A stretch of 23,701 nucleotides of DNA, from positions 1-23,701 of the forward strand of contig JBCBEX010000067.1 in the NCBI GenBank assembly GCA_038528235.1. Reading direction: 5' to 3'. The translations under genes and the position numbers were made by a program. Below, one piece after another: positions 17,125 to 23,701 of the stretch. Below the pieces are notes generated by a model. That model saw only the letters and a list, made by a program, of their open reading frames with translations. It was not told the DNA's origin and made no database searches. This DNA is from JBCBEX01 sp038528235. GTDB lineage: Bacteria; Bacteroidota; Rhodothermia; Rhodothermales; Rubricoccaceae. Position 1 is the stretch's first letter; each line of letters starts with the position of its first letter.

Positions 17125-17961
17125 ATGAGCACCCAGACTGTTTCCGCCACCGCCTCCCGTGCAAAGCGAGTGACCACGCAGACTTTGCAGGAGATGCGCG
17201 CTTCAGGCACGCCGATCTCCATGCTGACGGCCTACGACTACACGTCGGCGCGGCTTCTCGACGCCGCGGGGGTTGACGTCCTGCTCGTGGGGGATTCCGC
17301 CTCGAACGTGATGGCGGGACACGAGACGACCGTACCGATAACACTCGACCACATGATCTACCACGCCCAATGCGTGGTGCGAGGCGTCCAGCGCGCTCTT
17401 GTCATCGTCGACCTGCCCTTCGGGAGCTACCAAGGCAATTCGGACGAGGCGTTGCGCTCAGCGATCCGAGTGATGAAGGAAACCGGCGGCCATGCCGTCA
17501 AGCTGGAAGGTGGGGCTCCGGTCGTCGATTCGATCCGCCGCATCATCGACGCTGGGATCCCCGTGATGGGGCACCTTGGGTTGACGCCGCAAAGCATCTA
17601 CAAGTTTGGCACCTATCGGGTGCGCGCGCGCGCGGAGGAGGAAGCCGAACGTCTCCGGAACGATGCGCTGCTCCTGCAAGAGGCCGGTTGCTTCGGACTC
17701 GTGCTGGAGAAGATCCCAACAGGTCTGGCGACCGAAGTAACGACCTCGCTATCGATCCCCACGATCGGTATTGGGGCGGGTGCTGCCTGCAGTGGCCAGG
17801 TGCTCGTGACTCACGACATGTTGGGTCTAACGAAAGACTTCAATCCGCGCTTCGTCCGGCGCTACGCCAACCTCGCCGACACCGTAACGGACGCCGTTCA
17901 GGCGTACATCACCGACGTACGAGATGGAGCCTTCCCCAGCGAAGCGGAGAGCTACTCATAA
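17125..17961 (+). CDS. panB: 3-methyl-2-oxobutanoate hydroxymethyltransferase
   Basis: Transfers a one-carbon unit from methylene-tetrahydrofolate to ketoisovalerate, giving ketopantoate for pantothenate and CoA. The 278-residue TIM-barrel protein has all family signatures: MLTAYDYTSARLLD, Mg-binding Asp57 (LLVGDSASNVMAGHETT), Asp96 (VIVDLPFGSYQ) and Glu128 (VKLEGG), GHLGLTPQS at 149-157, catalytic Glu195 (LVLEKIP), and PTIGIGAGAACSGQVLVTHDMLGL. The ATG at 17125 leaves a 14-residue lead before the conserved VTTQTLQEM. The frame is open 19 codons upstream into the terminator-like hairpin, which argues against that longer start. It appears to be a single-gene unit; no panC or panD neighbour is visible. 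Confidence 0.97.
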   Translation: MSTQTVSATASRAKRVTTQTLQEMRASGTPISMLTAYDYTSARLLDAAGVDVLLVGDSASNVMAGHETTVPITLDHMIYHAQCVVRGVQRALVIVDLPFGSYQGNSDEALRSAIRVMKETGGHAVKLEGGAPVVDSIRRIIDAGIPVMGHLGLTPQSIYKFGTYRVRARAEEEAERLRNDALLLQEAGCFGLVLEKIPTGLATEVTTSLSIPTIGIGAGAACSGQVLVTHDMLGLTKDFNPRFVRRYANLADTVTDAVQAYITDVRDGAFPSEAESYS

Positions 17962-18396
17962 CCGGAGCTTCGCCAACGACATTGATCACGGTCTGGGTTG
18001 GAATCACCTGCACACGCACCATACCAGACCTTATGTGTTCACACACGGTGACTCTCGAACGATGAATTCGTGGGGACGCAAGTCACCTGGACTACCGCTC
18101 CTTGAATTGACCGCATCGCTCGCATCTCAGACTGGACCTTGATACGGGTTCCTTCCGAAAACGGTCAGCTACGCTTCCTGGTCCGAGTGGCTCTCCCCAT
18201 ATCTCCCAGACGGACCTCATCTGAACCACTGTCCGCACGGCACACCGCATCATTTTCAAACAGGCCCCTTCGGACAGCTAGCTTCTAGGTACGACACCGG
18301 AAATCATTTCGGTGCTATGCTTTTCCTCAAACGTGGCCTAGTTCTTGTCGAAGTCTAAGCAATTGCCTCTCTCTCCTTGCTCTGACCGTGACAGAC
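17962..18396. other. 435-base intergenic region
   Basis: The longest gap in the window. Its base composition is visibly more AT-rich than the surrounding genes, and no open frame in it looks like protein. It holds one near-palindrome: CACCG, a bulged G, AAAT, C, ATTT, CGGTG at 18295-18314. This is followed by CTATGCTTTT, so it may be a weak terminator or an operator. The rest shows nothing I can name; a regulatory leader or small RNA for the response-regulator gene is possible but unsupported. Confidence 0.4.
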
Positions 18397-18879
18397 ATGG
18401 CTGCCTTGCCTCTTCGTGACTCGATCAATCGTCGCGTTCTCGTCGTGGACGACGATGAGACAAACTTGGACCTAGCGCGTCACATCCTGCAACTCTCCAG
18501 GCTCGACGTCACGGTCTGTCAGTCCGGCAATGAGGCCCTGGACTTGTATGCGCTTGCTCTCTCGAACCTGACCCCGTTCGACGTCGTGGTAGCTGACCTC
18601 ATGATGCCTGGGATGAGCGGGACAGATTTAGCTTCCCGCCTCGTGGTCGCGCCAAACCCGCCGCGGCTGGTGTGTGTGACCGGACGCGTCGCCCCGACAA
18701 CGCTGGAGATGTGCGCGGCCGCCGGTTTCGACGTGGTGGTGACCAAGCCCTACCGGATGGCATCGCTGCTCCTCGCCGTCATGGGGTCATCGAGCCCTGA
18801 CTCAGCGAAGCTCGCCACGAGCGCGCCGTCCCTGGCGTTTAGGGCTCCTCGGTTTCAAACCCCGTACACGGCTCGGTAG
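18397..18879 (+). CDS. Stand-alone response regulator receiver protein
   Basis: About 160 residues, a single CheY-like receiver domain. Counting from the ATG at 18397: the acidic pocket is in VLVVDDDETN (Asp18/Asp19), the phospho-acceptor is Asp67 in VVVADLMMPGMSG, the switch Thr is at 95 (VCVTGR), and the conserved Lys117 is in VVTKPY. After the domain, from about residue 130, only a Ser/Pro/Ala-rich tail remains, with no DNA-binding or enzymatic output domain. It must therefore act by protein contact, as in phosphorelays. No histidine kinase is encoded nearby. A GTG at 18388 is an alternative start three codons upstream. Confidence 0.9.
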   Translation: MAALPLRDSINRRVLVVDDDETNLDLARHILQLSRLDVTVCQSGNEALDLYALALSNLTPFDVVVADLMMPGMSGTDLASRLVVAPNPPRLVCVTGRVAPTTLEMCAAAGFDVVVTKPYRMASLLLAVMGSSSPDSAKLATSAPSLAFRAPRFQTPYTAR

Positions 18880-18971
18880 CGCACCAGTACAGGCGCCCAC
18901 GTGGCGAAGAGCGGGGCGCCCCCCACATAGGTGAGGATCCACGGCTTTAGAGGTCGGGTACAGGTTGTCAT
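18855..18971 (-). CDS. Possible 38-aa small membrane protein, low support
   Basis: On the minus strand an ATG at 18971 opens 38 codons ending at a TGA at 18857-18855. The product begins MTTCTRPLKPW and continues with a hydrophobic stretch (ILTYVGGAPLFATWAPVLV) and a short basic end (RYRAVYGV), the outline of a single-pass membrane peptide. It fills the gap between the response-regulator and cytidine-deaminase genes and overlaps the former's last 25 bases. No ribosome-binding site or homologue is known to me; it may be chance. Confidence 0.15.
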   Translation of the reverse strand: MTTCTRPLKPWILTYVGGAPLFATWAPVLVRYRAVYGV

Positions 18972-18993
18972 ACCCGTCTCCCGACGCTCCCCT

Positions 18994-19794
18994 ATGGCCT
19001 TCCAATTCCAGACTCTCCTTCGCCGATCGTACGTGCCCTACAGCAACGATCCCAACGCGGCCATTGCGGTCCTCGCAGACGGTCGATGGATCCCCGGCGT
19101 ACGGATCGAAAGTGCTTCGTTCCCGCTCACGATCCCGGCGGTGACCGCGGCCCTCGTCGGCGCACAGGCGCTGGTCGGGCTCGAAGCTGTGGTGGGGGTG
19201 CACGCACACAAGCCATTCACAGTCGCCGAGCACGACCTCATCCAGGTTGCTCTCGGTCGTCCTACCCGTGCGGTGACGGACCATACCGTGCTGATCGAGT
19301 CCAGCGCCAATGCACCCGACCTTGACGACCCCGTAGACGTCCCAGACCTCATCGGTCATCCACAAGACGGGACCACGATCCCGACCGCCGCCTTCATCCA
19401 ACGGGCACGGGAGGAGGCGATGCGCAGAGCTCGTGTCCCCCATTCCGACTTTCCCGTAGGCTGCATCGTCGAAACACGCGGGGGCGTAGCCGTCCCGGGA
19501 GTCAACGTGGAATTCGACGACTGGACGCGCGGCCTGTGCGCCGAGCGTACGGCGCTAGCCCTTACGCTGGCCTATGGCTTGGTGCCCGCAGCGCTCTACA
19601 TCAGCTGCATCAAGGCACCGGGCGGTACGCCGTGTGGCGCCTGCCGCCAGGTCATCGCCGAGTTGGTACCCGACGGCCCAATTTGGACCGACCACCACGA
19701 CGCGCCGCCCCGGAAAACGACTGCCCAGGTCCTCCTTCCCGATGCCTTTGTCGGGGACGGCCTGCTTCACGCCCCCACAAATCGGTCGGCGTAG
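18994..19794 (+). CDS. Two-domain cytidine deaminase, catalytic domain C-terminal
   Basis: Hydrolytic deamination of cytidine/deoxycytidine to uridine (pyrimidine salvage). The 266-residue protein contains two cytidine-deaminase folds. The C-terminal copy (about 130-266) is complete: PHSDFPVGCIVE, the ribose-contacting NVE at 171-173, LCAERTAL with zinc ligand Cys182 and proton shuttle Glu184, and PCGACRQ with zinc ligands Cys214 and Cys217. The N-terminal copy (about 10-105) keeps the outline (SYVPYSNDPNAAIAVLADGRW, IESASFPLTIPAVTAAL), but TICAE has become TIPAV and there is no PCxxC, so it cannot bind zinc. The ATG at 18994 is chosen because the first fold begins eight residues later; the frame is open 21 codons upstream. 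Followed after 116 bases by the VWA protein gene. Confidence 0.88.
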   Translation: MAFQFQTLLRRSYVPYSNDPNAAIAVLADGRWIPGVRIESASFPLTIPAVTAALVGAQALVGLEAVVGVHAHKPFTVAEHDLIQVALGRPTRAVTDHTVLIESSANAPDLDDPVDVPDLIGHPQDGTTIPTAAFIQRAREEAMRRARVPHSDFPVGCIVETRGGVAVPGVNVEFDDWTRGLCAERTALALTLAYGLVPAALYISCIKAPGGTPCGACRQVIAELVPDGPIWTDHHDAPPRKTTAQVLLPDAFVGDGLLHAPTNRSA

Positions 19795-19910
19795 CCTGAT
19801 CGCCGCCGACACGTACCTTGCGCGCTCGCTTCGGCCTGTCCCGTACTGGCGTACACGGATCGGACTGGACGCTACGTTTGGACAGGGCGCCGCTCTGATC
19901 GCCTTGCACC

Positions 19911-22064
19911 TTGTCTGCTCTCAACCTCGTGGACCTTTCGCTCGCTGCCTCCCCGCTGCTGCTCGTGCTGTGCTTGCTTGCCGGCTTCGGGCTTGCCATG
20001 TTCACCTACCGCCGCAGTGTGCCGAGCCCCCAGGGCAGGCGTTTGGGGCTCCTCGTTGGCCTCCGGAGCACAGCGCTGGCGCTGGTCTTGTTCCTCCTGT
20101 TTGAGCCGATCTGGCGCAGTGTGACCCGCAGCGAGGAGCCGCCGGTGCTAGCCGTGCTCGTTGACGACTCCCAAAGCCTTTCAGAGGACGAGACTGCCTC
20201 AACACTTCGCGCCGCCCTTGCCTCCATTGACAAGCTCGATGTTCCCACTGAGGCCCTCCGACGCTTTCGCTTCGCCGACGGCCTGCGCCCGCTCGGCCCG
20301 GACGACTCGCTCAGTCAAGGCGGCAGCCGGACGGACCTAGCGCGGGCGCTCTCTACGGTCGTCGACGAACTTGAACGGGATCACCTTGCAGGGGTCGTTC
20401 TCGTCTCAGACGGACAGACCACGGCAGGACGGAACCCGATCTACCTCGCTGAGCGCTACCCGGTCCCGATCTACACGGTTGTTGTGGGCGACACGACAGC
20501 CCAGCGCGACGTGCGACTCAACCGCGTCATCACAAACGAAATCGCTTATGTCGGCGTCGAAGTCCCCGTGCAGGTGGGGGTCTTCCACGACGGCTTCCCG
20601 GGAGAGCGCGTGACCGTCACCTTGACCGAAGGGGGGCGACGAGTCGCTACCGAAGTCCTCACCCTCGGCGATGACGGCACCGAGTCGACGGTAGAGCTCC
20701 TGGTTTCGCCGAGCACACCAGGCCTACGACGGTTTACTGTCGCGGTGACGCCGCTCGAAGGCGAAGTGACCACGCGCAACAACACGGAAGCCGTGACCAT
20801 ACGCGTGCTCGAGAACCGCCGCCGCGTCCTGTTCGTGGCCGCGGCGCCTGGACCCGACGTATCCGCCTTGCGGCGCCTCGTGGGCTCAGATCCCAACATC
20901 GAGCTTACGCCCCGCACGCAGCGCGCTAGCGGACAGTTCTACGAGGGGCCGGTACCTGCCGACCTATCGGCGTTTGACCTTCTGGTGCTTGCTGGATACC
21001 CGGGGTCGGTGTCAGACGGCACCACGACGCGACGACTTGCCGCGGCCGTTGCTGACGGTTTGCCGGTGCTCTTCGTTCTTACACAGAACACCGACCCAAC
21101 CTTGCTCCGCCAAGCGTTTGACGAAGCACTCCCTGTACGACCCGAGCGTAGTCGCACCCTGTACTACGAGGCCCAGATGGCACTGACCTCGTCTGGTGCC
21201 TTCCATCCAGTCCTCGACGCCACGACCGGCTCCGAACGACTCGACCGCTTGCCCCCTGTGCTCTACAACGAGTCTCGATGGCGCGCCTCGCCGGACGCCC
21301 AGACGCTCGCCACGATCCAGGTGTCAGGCGCCGTCCTTGACGACCCGTTGCTCGTTGTTCGCCGACGCAGCGGTCTGAGAAGCGCCGCGCTCTTGGGCGC
21401 GGGTACCTGGAGGTGGTCCAACCTGCCCGAGGATTTGGACGACATGGCTGCGTTCTATCCACGCCTCACCGACAACTTACTCCGATGGCTCACGACGCGC
21501 GCAGACCGTCGCCCGGTGCGCGTCCGCCCCACACGCGACCTCTTCGGAGAGGGTGAGCCTGTGACGCTTTCAGGTCAGGTCTACGATGAGGCGCTCTCCC
21601 CGATCTCGGATGCCACAGTGGACGTGATCGTGACCGCCCCCGATGGAACGAGTACGCCACACGTGATGCGCGCCGTCGGCACAGGTCGCTACGCACTCGA
21701 CCTGGGCCCACGTCCGTCGGGCACCTACCGCTTCACCGCCGATGCCACGCAAGCCGGAAACGGAACGCAGCTGGGCGACGATGCTGGCAGCTTTGCCGTG
21801 GGAGCGCTCGCTCTTGAGTTTCAGAACCCAACCGCGGATGCGTCCCTCATGCGCCAATTGGCACAGCGAAGTGGCGGCGCCGTGATCCCCTCCGAGGACA
21901 TCGACTCGTTGGAGGAATTGCTTGCCCAACCGGGACGCTTCATGCCGATTGCGATCGAGTCAGAGCAGGAAACCCCGCTGTGGCACGTGCCATGGTGGCT
22001 CGGCCTAGTCGTAGTCCTCCTAGCTGCGGAGTGGGTACTGCGCAAACGTGCTGGCATGGTGTGA
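19911..22064 (+). CDS. Membrane-anchored VWA domain protein, 717 aa
   Basis: Two membrane helices at the N-terminus (about 11-33 and 44-65) are followed by a von Willebrand A domain with a complete metal-ion-dependent adhesion site: D85-x-S87-x-S89 in VLVDDSQS, Thr141 in SRTDLARAL, and Asp167 in VLVSDGQTT. After it come a beta-rich segment (about 205-300), a region resembling class I glutamine-amidotransferase folds (RRVLFVAAAPGPDVSALRRL through FDLLVLAGYPG and LPVLFVLTQNTD; no catalytic Cys seen), an immunoglobulin/macroglobulin-like segment around 550-640, and a last helix at about 693-709 with a basic tail (LRKRAGMV). The layout resembles large VWA membrane proteins with an N-terminal double-transmembrane domain; function unknown. 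The start is a TTG at 19911; a GTG at 19929 is possible. Confidence 0.85.
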   Translation: MSALNLVDLSLAASPLLLVLCLLAGFGLAMFTYRRSVPSPQGRRLGLLVGLRSTALALVLFLLFEPIWRSVTRSEEPPVLAVLVDDSQSLSEDETASTLRAALASIDKLDVPTEALRRFRFADGLRPLGPDDSLSQGGSRTDLARALSTVVDELERDHLAGVVLVSDGQTTAGRNPIYLAERYPVPIYTVVVGDTTAQRDVRLNRVITNEIAYVGVEVPVQVGVFHDGFPGERVTVTLTEGGRRVATEVLTLGDDGTESTVELLVSPSTPGLRRFTVAVTPLEGEVTTRNNTEAVTIRVLENRRRVLFVAAAPGPDVSALRRLVGSDPNIELTPRTQRASGQFYEGPVPADLSAFDLLVLAGYPGSVSDGTTTRRLAAAVADGLPVLFVLTQNTDPTLLRQAFDEALPVRPERSRTLYYEAQMALTSSGAFHPVLDATTGSERLDRLPPVLYNESRWRASPDAQTLATIQVSGAVLDDPLLVVRRRSGLRSAALLGAGTWRWSNLPEDLDDMAAFYPRLTDNLLRWLTTRADRRPVRVRPTRDLFGEGEPVTLSGQVYDEALSPISDATVDVIVTAPDGTSTPHVMRAVGTGRYALDLGPRPSGTYRFTADATQAGNGTQLGDDAGSFAVGALALEFQNPTADASLMRQLAQRSGGAVIPSEDIDSLEELLAQPGRFMPIAIESEQETPLWHVPWWLGLVVVLLAAEWVLRKRAGMV

Positions 22065-22106
22065 CGAGATCGACTTCGAATCAACAGCATCCGCTCGTCC
22101 TCGTCC

Positions 22107-23216
22107 ATGTCGATTGCTTCTGTCTCAGAAAGCCTACCTCGCAGCGTACAACACGTACTCATCGTGGGTGCTGGACTAGCAGGAGCCTGTGCGGCCTTGG
22201 CGCTCAGCCGGTCGCATGCCGTCACGGTGCTCGAAGCGGACCGGCCTGCATCGGGCGCGTCGGGGGCGGCCGCGGGCTTGGCCAACCCCTTCATGGCGCG
22301 GAAGGCCAACCCAGCGTGGCGGTACAACGACGCTCTCGATGCCCTGCATGGGATGCTCAACGAAGCCGGAGCGAACGGTCTCTTTCGTGATCAGGGGGTG
22401 CTCCGACCCGCGGGCTCATCCAAGCAAGCGGGGTTCTTCATGGAGACCGCCTCCTCTTTTCCGCACGATGCGCAGTGGTGGTCCGCTGAGTCCGTACGGG
22501 AGCGTATTCCAGAGATTGTCGCTCCCGACGGAGCCCTGTGGCTCCCGAAGGGCGGCTCCGTCGAGCTTCCCGCCATGATCGAAGCGTTGCTCGCGGCTGC
22601 ACGAGCCCGTGGGGTCGTGCTCCGAACGGGTGTGCGCGTCGTGGCTTGGGACGAGCGCGCCGACAAGGCGACCGTCACCACGACTTCCAGTGAGCAGATC
22701 GAGGCCGATCTTGTGCTACTGTGCCTGGGTGGTGGCTTTCTCGGCCATCCCTCGCTCGACGCACTTGGACTTCATCGAGTCAAAGGACAGACCGTTCGCG
22801 TGCGCCGCCCGGCGGCACTAGATGCCGAGCGACTGGCGAAGCTGCCAGCCCTATCGTCGGGAGGCTATATCGTTCCGGCTCCAGACTCCGATGAACTCAT
22901 CCTAGGCTCGTCGTTCGAGCACGAGTTTGCAGACCTCCGGCCCTCGCCCGAGGTTACGGCGCACATCATTGTCAATGCGGCGCGGACGCTGCCGATGGTC
23001 ACCGACGCTGCGGTGACGCAAGAGGTCGCCGGGGTGCGCGTGACACGCCATAGCGCGCGGAAACCGCTCCTGGGGCCACTACCCGGCTTCAGTCGGGTCT
23101 GGACCTTTACAGCGCTAGGCGCGAAGGGGCTACTCACGGCGCCCCTCCTCGCTCAGGAGCTGCCTGGCTACCTGCAGGACCCCCCTGGAATTCCCGTGGA
23201 GGTCCAAACCCCTTAG
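22107..23216 (+). CDS. FAD-dependent oxidoreductase, DAO family
   Basis: A 369-residue flavoprotein. HVLIVGAGLAGACAALALS has the dinucleotide-binding GxGxxG (21-26), followed by VTVLEADRPASGASGAAAGLANPF, the FAD ribose-binding Glu and loop typical of D-amino-acid-oxidase-like enzymes. The middle has LPAMIEALLAAARARGVVLRTG, and the C-terminal half has ADLVLLCLGGGF, GYIVPAPDSDELILGSSFEHE and VAGVRVTRHSARKPLLGPLPGFSRVWTFTALGAKGLLTAPLLAQEL, closing the FAD site. The short ASGASG/ANPF section recalls the oxidase half of MnmC, but no methyltransferase domain is attached, so I only assign the broad family: oxidation of a secondary or primary amine substrate. Lies 42 bases after the VWA gene on the same strand, perhaps co-transcribed. 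Confidence 0.88.
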   Translation: MSIASVSESLPRSVQHVLIVGAGLAGACAALALSRSHAVTVLEADRPASGASGAAAGLANPFMARKANPAWRYNDALDALHGMLNEAGANGLFRDQGVLRPAGSSKQAGFFMETASSFPHDAQWWSAESVRERIPEIVAPDGALWLPKGGSVELPAMIEALLAAARARGVVLRTGVRVVAWDERADKATVTTTSSEQIEADLVLLCLGGGFLGHPSLDALGLHRVKGQTVRVRRPAALDAERLAKLPALSSGGYIVPAPDSDELILGSSFEHEFADLRPSPEVTAHIIVNAARTLPMVTDAAVTQEVAGVRVTRHSARKPLLGPLPGFSRVWTFTALGAKGLLTAPLLAQELPGYLQDPPGIPVEVQTP

Positions 23217-23274
23217 CTCGACAATTATGCAATAACAGACCCAACTGATGACGCGTTCAGGGGTGCCGCTCGCC

Positions 23275-23283
23275 TATATTTCG
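23275..23283 (+). promoter_or_regulatory. Possible -7 element upstream of the aldolase gene
   Basis: TATATTTCG resembles the Bacteroidota -7 box (TAnnTTTG) and lies 47 bases before the aldolase ATG, in the 114-base gap after the oxidoreductase gene. No good -33 TTG is found 19 bases upstream, so the call is weak. Confidence 0.3.
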
Positions 23284-23330
23284 CCGTCACATCGCTTTCC
23301 CCCTTTACCGAACCACACCCCGCATCCAAC

Positions 23331-23645
23331 ATGGCTGACGTCACGACCGCCCAGATTGAAGAGTACCTCGGCGACGAGGCTGAGTCCCTCCTCTCGCACC
23401 AGAGCGCGACCATCTCGAAGGACGACCTTCACCTCCCCGGCCCCGACTTCGTCGACCGCGTCTTCTCGGTCACCGATCGCGGTCCGCGCGTACTCCGCTC
23501 GCTCCAGGCGATGTATGACCATGGGCGCCTCGGCGGCACCGGCTACCTCTCGATCCTACCCGTTGACCAAGGCATCGAGCACTCGGCGGGCGCGTCGTTC
23601 GCCCCGAACCCGATTTACTTCGATCCCGAGTTCAACGCCTTGTAG
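23331..23645 (+). CDS. Class I fructose-bisphosphate aldolase, N-terminal 100 residues only (disrupted)
   Basis: Residues 1-100 follow the bacterial FbaB/DhnA-type class I aldolase: LGDEAESLLSHQSATISKDDLHLPGPDFVDRV, GRLGGTGYLSILPVDQGIEHSAGASF with the active-site Asp of VDQG, and PNPIYFDPE. A normal protein of this family is about 350 residues and would continue with something like NIVELAIE. Here, after Glu100 (23628-23630), the reading becomes FNAL and stops at 23643-23645. The sequence that takes over is an inverted piece of the same gene (see the minus-strand entry 23615-23701). As it stands the product cannot be active. The intact gene would cleave fructose 1,6-bisphosphate in glycolysis/gluconeogenesis. 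Start ATG is unambiguous. Confidence 0.85.
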   Translation: MADVTTAQIEEYLGDEAESLLSHQSATISKDDLHLPGPDFVDRVFSVTDRGPRVLRSLQAMYDHGRLGGTGYLSILPVDQGIEHSAGASFAPNPIYFDPEFNAL

Positions 23646-23701
23646 CCGCCGTTAGAGACCGGCTGCTTCTGCTTCACGATGTCCGCTTCGATCGTCGCGC
23701 C
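23615..23701 (-). pseudogene. Inverted internal fragment of class I fructose-bisphosphate aldolase
   Basis: Read on the minus strand from the right edge, 23701-23630 gives 24 codons (GATIEADIVKQKQPVSNGGY, then KALN). They match the region of E. coli FbaB that I recall as ATIGADIVKQK followed by NGGYKAIN, roughly residues 225-250 of a 350-residue protein. By analogy with archaeal-type class I aldolases the Schiff-base lysine lies in this ADIVKQK strand (inference). After KALN the similarity stops exactly where the plus-strand N-terminal part (FDPE) ends, and the minus frame stops at 23617-23615. The fragment runs off the window, so its full extent is unknown. Confidence 0.8.

Noticed and set aside
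18802..19443. Minus-strand open frame of 213 codons across the response-regulator/deaminase junction
   Set aside because: Mostly antisense to the degenerate deaminase domain; composition is not protein-like and no family is recognised.

Overview
The window is high-GC bacterial DNA, densely coding on both strands, and contains no phage, insertion sequence, CRISPR array, tRNA or rRNA that I can see. The gene content points to the Bacteroidota/Rhodothermota side of the tree, most likely a Rhodothermia-type marine bacterium. The clues are a type IX secretion 'plug' family lipoprotein (DUF5103), a YfiT-type bacillithiol transferase, lipoproteins with acidic residues after the lipobox cysteine, few Shine-Dalgarno sequences, and a promoter of the Bacteroidota form (TTG, 19 bases, TAnnTT). 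The taxonomic call is an inference from family content; no marker rRNA is present.

Layout. 1-1592 (minus): the 5' part of a flavodoxin gene, preceded by the DUF5103 lipoprotein gene in one transcription unit. 1705-2280 (plus): a small unidentified lipoprotein, separated from the convergent metG (minus, 2373-4529) by a perfect 16-bp stem terminator. 4666-6578: a small Smr-like protein (plus), a rhomboid protease (minus) and a YfiT-type DinB-fold protein (plus). 6769-7884: prephenate dehydrogenase with a C-terminal ACT domain (plus). 7936-9265: a minus-strand set of a small hypothetical, a GNAT acetyltransferase and a NUDIX hydrolase.

9435-16980 (plus) is the envelope-biogenesis core: dxr, rseP, uppS, bamA and two Skp/OmpH-type chaperones. 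It makes isoprenoid precursor and the undecaprenyl lipid carrier, and assembles and guards the outer membrane. It is followed by a terminator-like hairpin, then panB (pantothenate/CoA). After a 435-base gap come a stand-alone response-regulator receiver protein, a two-domain cytidine deaminase whose N-terminal domain has lost its zinc site, a membrane-anchored VWA protein and a DAO-family FAD oxidoreductase.

The most notable observation is at the right edge. The first 100 codons of a class I fructose-bisphosphate aldolase gene (plus, from 23331) run directly into an inverted piece of the middle of the same gene: minus strand 23701-23630 reads as the segment around the motifs ADIVKQK and NGGYKALN. 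This is either a real inversion inside the aldolase gene or a chimeric assembly or amplification junction. The bases beyond the window would decide. Apart from this I see no convincing new multi-gene system; most of the window is conserved housekeeping DNA.
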